Below the pieces are notes generated by a model. It was not told the DNA's origin and did not search any database. It saw nothing but the letters and a program-made list of their open reading frames with translations. Position numbers and translations under genes: made by a program. Below, one piece after another: positions 5,836 to 11,456 of a stretch of 11,456 nt of DNA (the stretch's first letter is position 1; every line of letters starts with the position of its first letter). Source of the stretch: Anaerolineaceae bacterium (GTDB taxonomy: Bacteria > Chloroflexota > Anaerolineae > Anaerolineales > Anaerolineaceae). The DNA is taken from NCBI GenBank assembly GCA_011620465.1, contig WOZC01000035.1:1-11456 (forward strand). The letters are read 5' to 3'.

Positions 5836-6180
5836 ATGATCGAACATCAACCAGCAATATGGGATATTGACCAGACTCATCCACAACATCATGACGATCT
5901 TGTGGAAGGACTTTCGGGTCTGGTAGACAATGAAATTGGTCTTTCCTTCATCGAACTTGGATTGATCAGAAATATTCAAATTAATGATGGCAAAGTCAAA
6001 GTTACCATGGTCTTAACCACCCCATTTTGTCCATATGGACCTGAAATGATCAGCGATACCCAGGCAATGGTTGAAAAAATTATTGGACTCCCTACCACTG
6101 TCGAACTGAGCAGCGAGTTTTGGAGTCCCGCGATGATGGATCAAGATCTCAGGGATTCTGACTGGGGACTCTTCCCTTAG
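5836..6180 (+). CDS. sufT: SufT-like DUF59/MIP18 family protein
   Basis: A 114-residue cytosolic protein of the DUF59/MIP18 family, whose members act in Fe-S protein maturation (SufT) or related steps (PaaD). Seen directly: DNEIGLSFIELGLI (31-44), matching the family's D-P-E-I-x-[LI]-S-[IV]-x-[DE]-L-G-[LM]-[IV]; LTTPFCPYG (60-68), with the hallmark cysteine (Cys65); and the closing segment SEFWSPAMM (93-101). The ATG begins on the base after the sufR stop, with GAGG inside the sufR end, so the two are translationally coupled. The pairing with a SufR-type regulator favours SufT over a phenylacetate-pathway PaaD. An N-terminal 25-residue His-containing stretch is less conserved-looking. The gene ends 2 bp from the convergent SCP2 gene. 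Confidence 0.85.
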   Translation: MIEHQPAIWDIDQTHPQHHDDLVEGLSGLVDNEIGLSFIELGLIRNIQINDGKVKVTMVLTTPFCPYGPEMISDTQAMVEKIIGLPTTVELSSEFWSPAMMDQDLRDSDWGLFP

Positions 6181-6182
6181 AA

Positions 6183-6500
6183 TTACTTTAGTAAGTTTAG
6201 TAATTTCATCGCCAGTGCCATATCGCCAGCGACCTTAACTTTTCCGGTCATAAACGCACCGACCGGGTTGAGTTCATTATGCATCAGCTTTATTGCATCA
6301 GCAGCACTGGCTTTGATGATCACCTGGGGTTTGTTAACTTGTCCTGGAACAACCGTAACTTTACCATCATCAACTGTCACACCCCAATCACCACCTCCTT
6401 CACCTGAAAGAGAAAATTGCAGCAATGCATGAATACCTTTGGTCTTATCGAGATCGATTTGATTGGGCATGTTATTAATTAAATCTGAAAATCTTTCCAT
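6183..6500 (-). CDS. Small SCP2 sterol-carrier domain protein
   Basis: At 105 residues it is essentially a single SCP2 (sterol carrier protein 2) domain, a cytosolic fold with a hydrophobic cavity for lipids or acyl chains. Typical elements: WGVTVDDGKVTVVPG (39-53), the KPQVIIKASAADAIKLM helix start, and the C-terminal signature AFMTGKVKVAGDMALAMKLL (82-101). GAGG precedes the ATG by 8 bases. It converges on sufT with only 2 bp between stop codons, and no terminator hairpin separates them, so the two transcripts probably overlap. Upstream it diverges from rubredoxin. Ligand and role cannot be read from the sequence. Confidence 0.92.
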   Translation of the reverse strand: MERFSDLINNMPNQIDLDKTKGIHALLQFSLSGEGGGDWGVTVDDGKVTVVPGQVNKPQVIIKASAADAIKLMHNELNPVGAFMTGKVKVAGDMALAMKLLNLLK

Positions 6501-6561
6501 GTTTTCACCTCATACTGATTGTACTATTCGCCTGTTTGGTATTGTATTTTCGAAGTTATTG

Positions 6562-6567
6562 TATAAT
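6562..6567 (+). promoter_or_regulatory. -10 box of the rubredoxin promoter
   Basis: Consensus TATAAT stands 49 bases before the rubredoxin ATG. The -35 region (GTATTG at 17 bp) is weak. The 116-bp gap is shared with the divergent SCP2 gene. Confidence 0.5.
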
Positions 6568-6616
6568 ATTAAAAAGGCAGAAAAACAACTGCCAAAAAGA
6601 GTTACAAGGAGAAACA

Positions 6617-6775
6617 ATGGAAAAATACGAATGCATCGCCTGTGGATACATTTACGACCCCGAGATTGGTGATCCCTCAGCAAACATCGCACCCGGAACC
6701 GCTTTTGAAGACCTTCCTGATGATTGGGTTTGCCCCGATTGCGGCGTTGGTAAAGATCAGTTTGAAAAGATCTAA
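6617..6775 (+). CDS. Rubredoxin
   Basis: A 52-residue electron carrier with one iron bound by four cysteines: YECIACGYIYDP (Cys6, Cys9) and DWVCPDCGVGKDQF (Cys39, Cys42). The aromatic core residues and the PGTAFEDLP loop are standard. In anaerobes such proteins pass electrons to oxygen- or superoxide-detoxifying enzymes, or act in other redox chains; no partner gene is adjacent. The start at 6617 is fixed by AAGGAG 5 bases upstream and by family length; an in-frame ATG at 6536 would add 27 unrelated residues and precede the -10 box. It is transcribed alone, ending at the palindrome 6796-6833. Confidence 0.97.
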   Translation: MEKYECIACGYIYDPEIGDPSANIAPGTAFEDLPDDWVCPDCGVGKDQFEKI

Positions 6776-6795
6776 TCGATGATTGTTAGAAACTA

Positions 6796-6833
6796 AAATA
6801 AGAAAATGGCGCGATCGCGCCATTTTCTTATTT
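6796..6833. terminator. Perfect 38-bp palindrome, terminator after rubredoxin
   Basis: Nineteen-base arms pair without mismatch around the centre at 6814/6815 (core GGCGCGATCGCGCC, flanked by AAAAT/ATTTT runs). Because there is no unpaired loop in the symmetry, the hairpin loop would be formed by the central bases. TTATTTGTTTTTC follows on the plus strand. It starts 20 bases after the rubredoxin stop. Nothing on the minus strand obviously needs it. Confidence 0.75.
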
Positions 6834-6840
6834 GTTTTTC

Positions 6841-7087
6841 CTCAAAAACGTTCACACCTGATTACGCTGTTCTCTCTATTGAGCTTGTAAGTTGATCGCA
6901 GGACCCCCCATCCAGATGGTTGGGATTCCTTGAAAGAAAACCGGAATTTGGGTTTTCTGCTTTAACGAATTTCTTCAATCCAAAAGGGAGGAAAATGCCC
7001 TGAAAAAATCGTTTAATTAGTTCTCAACTTTTCAAAAAGGACGTATAATTAGCTCACTATACTCGTTCAAGATAGGAGGAATAAATT
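6841..7087. other. Intergenic region before the sugar-transport ATPase
   Basis: About 250 bases hold no credible gene. The only structures seen are a weak hairpin around 6908-6922 (CCATC-CA-GATGG), a TATAAT -10 box at 7044-7049 with a poor -35 (TTCTCA, 17 bp upstream), and the AGGAGG ribosome site at 7074-7079. Confidence 0.5.
7044..7049 (+). promoter_or_regulatory. -10 box for the sugar-ABC ATPase gene
   Basis: TATAAT lies 38 bases before the coding start, with TTCTCA at 7021-7026 as a weak -35 (17-bp spacing). A second, poorer candidate (TATACT, 7058-7063) sits just downstream. Confidence 0.4.
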
Positions 7088-8212
7088 ATGGCAAGTGTAA
7101 CGTACAGTCATGTTTGGAAAAAGTATGGTGACGTTGTCGCCGTGCAAGATCTTACTCTTGCGATCGAGGACAAAGAGTTCCTGGTGCTGGTCGGACCTTC
7201 CGGCTGCGGTAAAACCACGGCTCTGCGCTGTTTGGCTGGCCTCGAAGAAATCACTGAAGGTGAAGTTCTGATCGGAAACCAGGTCGTCAATGATGTCGCA
7301 CCAAAAGACCGCGACATCGCCATGGTCTTCCAGAGCTACGCCCTTTATCCCCATATGTCCGTTTATGACAACATGGCTTTTGGGCTCAAGCTTCGCAAGC
7401 TTGATAAAGCCGATATCGATCGCCGCGTGCAGGAATCTGCCCACACCCTGGGTATCGAAGGTCTGTTGAAACGTAAACCAAAGGAACTCTCCGGTGGTCA
7501 ACGCCAGCGTGTCGCAGTCGGTCGCGCTATCGTTCGCGAGCCTAAGGTATTCCTCTTTGATGAACCCCTCTCAAACCTTGATGCCAAATTGCGCGTTCAG
7601 ACCCGTGCCGAGCTCTCAAAACTACATAAGCGCCTTGAGACCACCTTCATCTACGTCACCCATGACCAAACAGAAGCAATGACCATGGCGAGCCGCATCG
7701 CTGTTATAAACAAGGGCAAACTGCAGCAGCTGGATACTCCCCAGATGCTCTATGATCACCCCGCCAATCTTTTTGTGGCTGGCTTCATTGGTTCTCCTGC
7801 CATGAACTTTTTCAATGGCAAGGTCGTGGTTGAGGACGGTCAAATGATAATTAACATGGATACCTTCCGCGTGAAGGTTCCTGAACATATTAAGGCCCAC
7901 TATGAGTCTGTGGTCGGGAAAGATATCATTTTCGGTATCCGCCCGGAAGACATTCACAAGCCTGAGTTTGCTCCTCCTGGTATCACCGCCGAGCTCGTCG
8001 ATGTCACCGTGGATGTAACCGAGTTGATGGGTAATGAAATCTTCCTTTACCTGGTCAATGGGACACACAACTTTACTGCCCGGGTTGACCCGCGCACCCA
8101 GGCCAAATTTGGCGATCAGCTTCAAGTTGCCTTCAATATGGACAACTTGCACATCTTTGACCCAAGTATCGACCCCGAGAATCCGCCTGTTGTTGGCGAT
8201 TTGGTTCTTTAG
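7088..8212 (+). CDS. Sugar ABC transporter ATP-binding protein (MalK/UgpC/MsmK type)
   Basis: The 374-residue ATPase would energise carbohydrate ABC importers at the inner face of the membrane. Walker A is GPSGCGKTT (36-44), Q-loop FQSYALYPHM (Gln82), signature LSGGQRQR (134-141), Walker B VFLFDEP (154-160), D-loop SNLD, and switch His192 in YVTHDQTEAM. After GFIGSPAMNFF (about 235-245) comes the C-terminal TOBE/regulatory region, including FGIRPEDIH, as in MalK and UgpC. A strong AGGAGG lies 8 bases before the ATG. No permease or solute-binding gene is adjacent, and the gene has its own promoter and terminator, so it is probably a shared ATPase serving importers encoded elsewhere, as MsmK does in streptococci. 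The exact substrate cannot be told. Confidence 0.95.
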   Translation: MASVTYSHVWKKYGDVVAVQDLTLAIEDKEFLVLVGPSGCGKTTALRCLAGLEEITEGEVLIGNQVVNDVAPKDRDIAMVFQSYALYPHMSVYDNMAFGLKLRKLDKADIDRRVQESAHTLGIEGLLKRKPKELSGGQRQRVAVGRAIVREPKVFLFDEPLSNLDAKLRVQTRAELSKLHKRLETTFIYVTHDQTEAMTMASRIAVINKGKLQQLDTPQMLYDHPANLFVAGFIGSPAMNFFNGKVVVEDGQMIINMDTFRVKVPEHIKAHYESVVGKDIIFGIRPEDIHKPEFAPPGITAELVDVTVDVTELMGNEIFLYLVNGTHNFTARVDPRTQAKFGDQLQVAFNMDNLHIFDPSIDPENPPVVGDLVL

Positions 8213-8227
8213 TATTATTCGATTTAG

Positions 8228-8257
8228 AAAAGTGCGCCTTCACAGGCGCACTTTTTT
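8228..8257. terminator. Bidirectional intrinsic terminator
   Basis: Stem AAGTGCGCCT / AGGCGCACTT with loop TCAC and further A/T pairs outside; TTTTTT (8252-8257) follows on the plus strand and TTTTCT on the minus strand. It ends the ATPase gene and is well placed to end the convergent membrane-protein gene as well. Confidence 0.92.
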
Positions 8258-8300
8258 GTCTCAGAACTCCGAGGATACAAGCGTAGGAGATGATCTGCCA

Positions 8301-8969
8301 TTAACTTGCTTTGTGTCCCTTTCTTTTCTTCGTGAGCAACACCAGTAGTATCCCTACCACCATTGCGAAAGCAATAACCAACACAAACGCGTCCCGCCAA
8401 AATTCAAATGGAAATAGCCGGATAAGTGTTGAGGAAGGCGAAAAGGTCCAGGTGCCATCCTGGAAGAAAAGGCGGTGAAAATACTCAAACAATTTGTCAA
8501 AACTTACCGCCAAAAATACCAAGAGTGCTCCCAGCAGCCCGATTGTGATCCAACCGCCGGCGTTGAGCGATTTTCGAATGCTAGTCCACTGCTGCATGAT
8601 CACGAACCAGAGTAAAATCGCGATGCTTATTCCCCCCAATACGTACCAGACAATTGAAGCGGTCGTGACCACGTCCTTCACGTCCACCATATGCGAAAGC
8701 TCATCGGGTGTGTACATTTTGTGACCGGTCTCATCCTGCAGGTTGCCAAGGTATTCAATGCCTTCATCATTGGTTAAGTAGCTGACCGCGTAGTCTGACC
8801 ATTTGGTACGTTCCTGAACCGTGAACCCGTAAGGATCCAGCGGGAACTCAGCCCTTTTGTATTCCCATGCAGGAAACGCTGGCGTCATAACCAACCTGAC
8901 CCCTGTCATTAGCAGTATGTAAGGTATAAAAATTGCCAAAACAACAACCAAAATCTTATTAATTTTCAT
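8301..8969 (-). CDS. TIGR01906/DUF1461 family integral membrane protein
   Basis: A 222-residue membrane protein with four predicted helices (about 5-27, 101-125, 138-160, 191-213) and a large segment between helices 1 and 2. Family marks: LSHMVDVKDVV (91-101), FHRLFFQDGTWTF (164-176), and LIRLFPFEFW (182-191), which fit the TIGR01906/DUF1461 pattern (H-M-x-D-V-K, F-H-x-x-F-F-x-x-G-x-W, L-I-x-L-F-P). A Lys/Arg-rich tail (TKKRKGHK) suggests a cytoplasmic C-terminus. GAGG is 7 bases before the ATG. The family has no settled function that I know of. The gene stands alone, divergent from the copper ATPase. Confidence 0.85.
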   Translation of the reverse strand: MKINKILVVVLAIFIPYILLMTGVRLVMTPAFPAWEYKRAEFPLDPYGFTVQERTKWSDYAVSYLTNDEGIEYLGNLQDETGHKMYTPDELSHMVDVKDVVTTASIVWYVLGGISIAILLWFVIMQQWTSIRKSLNAGGWITIGLLGALLVFLAVSFDKLFEYFHRLFFQDGTWTFSPSSTLIRLFPFEFWRDAFVLVIAFAMVVGILLVLLTKKRKGHKAS

Positions 8970-9045
8970 AAGATAACCTCAACCTTCACTTCAAAATTAC
9001 CCATCTCTCGCCCTGTCATTCTCCCCAGATGTGCCCGATTTGGAA

Positions 9046-9074
9046 ATCCTATACTACTGTAAAAATGCAATCAA
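9046..9074 (-). promoter_or_regulatory. Possible promoter of the DUF1461 gene
   Basis: On the minus strand TTGATT (9069-9074) and TAGGAT (9046-9051) are 17 bases apart, each matching four of six consensus bases. The leader would be about 70 bases. Weak but the best match in the divergent gap. Confidence 0.3.
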
Positions 9075-9171
9075 CTTTCAAGTATTATAAAACAATAAAG
9101 CAAATGCTGACACCCGAACCTCTCCGGCATAGCAGAGGTAAAGTCCAGATAATAGGGTTATTGCATTTTTA
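9060..9171. repeat. 12-bp inverted repeats bracketing 112 bp upstream of the copper ATPase
   Basis: TAAAAATGCAAT (9060-9071) and ATTGCATTTTTA (9160-9171) are exact inverse complements. Inside is a smaller hairpin, ACCTCT (9118-9123) / AGAGGT (9134-9139). No flanking target duplication is evident. It could be a decayed miniature element, a leader structure, or chance in AT-rich DNA. Confidence 0.4.
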
Positions 9172-9214
9172 TAGTTCGATTTGCAATGACAAAATATTGA
9201 AAGCAAAGGTTAAT

Positions 9215-11452
9215 ATGAGTGACAATCCTCCAAAAAACAATGAAATATCTGAAACAAAACCGGATCCTCATTTTCACTCCGAAAATCATTCTGCTCACAG
9301 CCATTCCGAGCATGGTGAAGCTCACCAACACCATGAACATCTTGACGAATCTCAAGAAGAATACAAAAGCGCTGTAGACAAAGAACAGACACATCATAAC
9401 CATCCGCTCCATCAACCCATGGAACACAGTAAAGATCACGAAACCCACAAAAATTATGAAGGCATGGATCATGGTGATCATAGCCAGCATGATATCGGAC
9501 ACAGTGAGCACCATGCCGCCATGATCGAAGACTTTATGAAGCGTTTTTGGATAGTGCTCTTTCTAAGTATCCCCATTGTCATCCTCTCAGACATGATCCA
9601 AATGCTTTTCGGCTATACTCTCTCCTTCTCTGGCTCCAAAATCATCCTCTTTGTGCTCTCGAGCGTCGTCTTTTTCTATGGCGGCATGCCTTTCTTCAAG
9701 GGTGCTAAAAATGAGTTTGAGGATCGCAAACCCGGTATGATGATGTTGATCACCCTCGCCATTACAACCTCATACATTTACAGCACACTAACCACCTTCT
9801 TCATAGAAGGCTCTGAGTTTTATTTCGAGCTTTCAACCTTAATCCTGATCATGCTCCTCGGTCACTGGATCGAAATGCGCTCTCAATTGGGAGCGTCCCG
9901 GGCTTTGGAAGAGTTGGTCCGGCTAATGCCTGAAACCGCCCATAAGCTGGATGAATCAGGCAACATCATCGATGTGAGCATGCAGGAGTTGGTGCCGGGC
10001 GACCTGATTTTGGTTAAATCTGGTGAGAAGGTTCCTACCGATGGTAAGATCGTTGAAGGAGAATCTGCTGTCAACGAAGCAATGCTCACTGGTGAGTCGG
10101 TTCCTGTGGAAAAGAAACCAGGCAATCAAGTCATTGGTGGGTCTGTGAATGGAAATGGCGTCCTCACGGTAGAAGTTGAGCGACTTGGCGATGAAACCTA
10201 CCTTGCCCAAATAATCAAGACCGTTCAGGATGCCCAGGCACAAAAATCCCGCACCCAGGGGTTGGCTGATAGAGCCGCCGGTTGGCTGTTTTACATTGCC
10301 GTGGTCGCTGGGGTGATCACGTTCATTTACTGGATCATTAACGGTGACATCAATTTTGCCCTTGAAAGCATGGTCACAGTGCTGGTCATCGCTTGCCCCC
10401 ACGCGCTGGGGCTGGCGATTCCGCTTGTCAACGCAGTTTCCACCTCCATCGCAGCCCGCAACGGTTTGCTCATTCGCAATCGAAACCAGTTTGAAGAAGC
10501 AAGAAACGTGGACATCATTGTCTTCGACAAGACCGGGACGCTCACAAAAGGTGTGTTTGGTGTCAGCGATCTCATTCCCAGTGAAGGTGTAAGCGAAGAA
10601 GAGCTGCTCACAATCGCTGGTTCGCTCGAATCCCAGTCCGAGCATCCCATTGCCGTTGGCATTACCAATTTATCCCGGGAACGCAAGCTTCCCCTTGAAA
10701 AAGTCACAAATTATGAAAATCTGACCGGGGCGGGTCTGAAAGCAGATCTCAGAGGCAAAACCTACTTCATTGTCAGCCCAGGTGAGGTTGAAAGGCGCAA
10801 CATCTCTTTTGACAAAGCCTTCTTTGAAAAGGTTGCTTCCGAAGGCAAGACAGTCGTATTCGTTCTGGAAGAAAACCGCCTGCTTGGTCTTATCGCGGTG
10901 ATGGATGTCATCCGGGAAACTTCAAAGGAGATCATCGCTGAGTTAAAGGAACTCGGTATTGAATCTGTGATGATGACGGGTGATAACGAAAAGATTGCGT
11001 CTTTTGTAGGCAAAGAACTTGGTCTATCCAGGGTTTATAGTCAGGTACTGCCGGATGAAAAATCTTCCAAAATCAAGGATCTGCAGGAAAACGACACCAA
11101 GAAAGTCGCCATGGTAGGTGATGGTATCAACGATGCCCCCGCTCTCGCGACTGCTGACCTGGGCATTGCCATTGGTGCGGGTACTGATGTCGCAATGGAG
11201 ACTGCCGATGTGATTTTGGTGGATTCTGACCCTAACGACGTTCTGAGCATCATCAAACTCTCCAAAGCAACCTACCGAAAGACTATCGAGAACCTGCTTT
11301 GGGCTGCTGGCTATAACATCGTTGCTATCCCACTGGCAGCTGGTGTCCTGGCTTCCCGTGGATTCGTCATAACCCCCGCCATAGGTGCGGCCGTTATGTC
11401 CCTCAGCACCATTATCGTTGCAATCAACGCGCAGTTGTTAAAAATAGAGTGA
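9215..11452 (+). CDS. copB: CopB-type copper-translocating P1B-3 ATPase
   Basis: A 745-residue inner-membrane pump that should export copper using ATP. The first 100 residues hold about 23 histidines (for example HQHHEH and EGMDHGDHS), a likely metal-binding tail in place of CxxC domains. Then come eight membrane helices; the actuator loop with TGES (about 292-295); the metal site CPH (VIACPHALGLAIP, about 394-396), the mark of the P1B-3 group linked to Cu2+/Cu+/Ag+; the phosphorylated Asp in DKTGT (about 438); the SEHPIA motif; GDGINDAP (about 636-643); and MSLSTIIVAINA in the last helix. The ATG at 9215 is chosen because the protein becomes family-like there, with AAAGG upstream; an in-frame ATG at 9029 adds 62 residues crossing the inverted repeats. 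The stop lies 4 bases from the window end. No copper chaperone or regulator is visible. Confidence 0.93.
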   Translation: MSDNPPKNNEISETKPDPHFHSENHSAHSHSEHGEAHQHHEHLDESQEEYKSAVDKEQTHHNHPLHQPMEHSKDHETHKNYEGMDHGDHSQHDIGHSEHHAAMIEDFMKRFWIVLFLSIPIVILSDMIQMLFGYTLSFSGSKIILFVLSSVVFFYGGMPFFKGAKNEFEDRKPGMMMLITLAITTSYIYSTLTTFFIEGSEFYFELSTLILIMLLGHWIEMRSQLGASRALEELVRLMPETAHKLDESGNIIDVSMQELVPGDLILVKSGEKVPTDGKIVEGESAVNEAMLTGESVPVEKKPGNQVIGGSVNGNGVLTVEVERLGDETYLAQIIKTVQDAQAQKSRTQGLADRAAGWLFYIAVVAGVITFIYWIINGDINFALESMVTVLVIACPHALGLAIPLVNAVSTSIAARNGLLIRNRNQFEEARNVDIIVFDKTGTLTKGVFGVSDLIPSEGVSEEELLTIAGSLESQSEHPIAVGITNLSRERKLPLEKVTNYENLTGAGLKADLRGKTYFIVSPGEVERRNISFDKAFFEKVASEGKTVVFVLEENRLLGLIAVMDVIRETSKEIIAELKELGIESVMMTGDNEKIASFVGKELGLSRVYSQVLPDEKSSKIKDLQENDTKKVAMVGDGINDAPALATADLGIAIGAGTDVAMETADVILVDSDPNDVLSIIKLSKATYRKTIENLLWAAGYNIVAIPLAAGVLASRGFVITPAIGAAVMSLSTIIVAINAQLLKIE

Positions 11453-11456
11453 GCAG

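Noticed and set aside
6811..6818. GCGATCGC octamer resembling the cyanobacterial HIP1 motif
   Set aside because: A single copy inside a larger palindrome, with no other copies noticed in the window; no reason to infer a cyanobacterial link.
6986..7003. Strong GGGAGGA followed by ATG-CCC-TGA, a two-codon frame
   Set aside because: It lies upstream of the likely promoter of the next gene and is too short to support any claim; probably chance.
7067..8152. Open frames opposite the sugar-transport ATPase
   Set aside because: Antisense shadows of a strongly supported gene; no motifs or ribosome sites.
9029..9214. Upstream in-frame ATG that would lengthen the copper ATPase by 62 residues
   Set aside because: The added sequence is not family-like, spans the inverted repeats and lacks a ribosome site; the ATG at 9215 has AAAGG upstream.
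1..11456. Search by eye for tRNA, rRNA, CRISPR arrays, transposases or integrases
   Set aside because: No cloverleaf-like sequence, spaced direct-repeat array or recombinase motif was recognised.

Overview
The window reads as chromosomal DNA of an anaerobic Chloroflexota bacterium, most likely an Anaerolineae relative. That placement is inferred from the style of the proteins and the gene mix: SufCBD, a SufR-type regulator, a DUF4332 helix-hairpin-helix protein, a TIGR01906/DUF1461 membrane protein, rubredoxin and a MalK/UgpC-type ATPase. No rRNA, tRNA, phage, insertion sequence or CRISPR array was seen. Genes are short and closely packed, and no gene-free stretch exceeds 300 bases.

Positions 1-2750 (minus strand) hold the iron-sulfur assembly operon sufC-sufB-sufD. 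Gaps between its genes are 2 bp, a near-consensus sigma-70 promoter drives it, and sufD runs off the left edge. Diverging from it on the plus strand (2820-4363) is a two-gene unit: a cytoplasmic coiled-coil/LysM protein and a protein with a degenerate DhaL/DAK2-like N-terminus and a repetitive Gly/Ser/Leu-rich C-terminus. It closes with a strong terminator. A degenerate intergenic repeat (4381-4545) follows.

Positions 4577-5032 (minus) encode a DUF4332 protein whose C-terminus appears shifted at a seven-base homopolymer, so that it reads through its own terminator hairpin. Divergent from it is a sufR-sufT pair (5230-6180). The first is a winged-helix regulator with the C-x12-C-x27-C cysteine spacing of SufR; the second is a DUF59/MIP18 protein. 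With sufCBD, this makes a probable Fe-S assembly and control circuit split by about 2.5 kb of unrelated-looking genes. A convergent SCP2-domain protein and a divergent rubredoxin follow. Rubredoxin ends at a perfect 38-bp palindrome.

The right half holds a stand-alone sugar-ABC-transporter ATPase (7088-8212) with its own promoter and a bidirectional terminator, a four-helix membrane protein of the TIGR01906/DUF1461 type (minus), and a CopB-type (P1B-3, CPH motif) copper-exporting ATPase with a histidine-rich N-terminus, which ends 4 bases before the window edge.

Most of this is core and housekeeping content, and I do not see a clearly undescribed system. The points most worth a second look are the split suf/sufR-sufT arrangement with candidate operators at both promoters, the DUF4332 homopolymer frameshift, and the LysM / DhaL-like pair with its exact 26-residue repeats.
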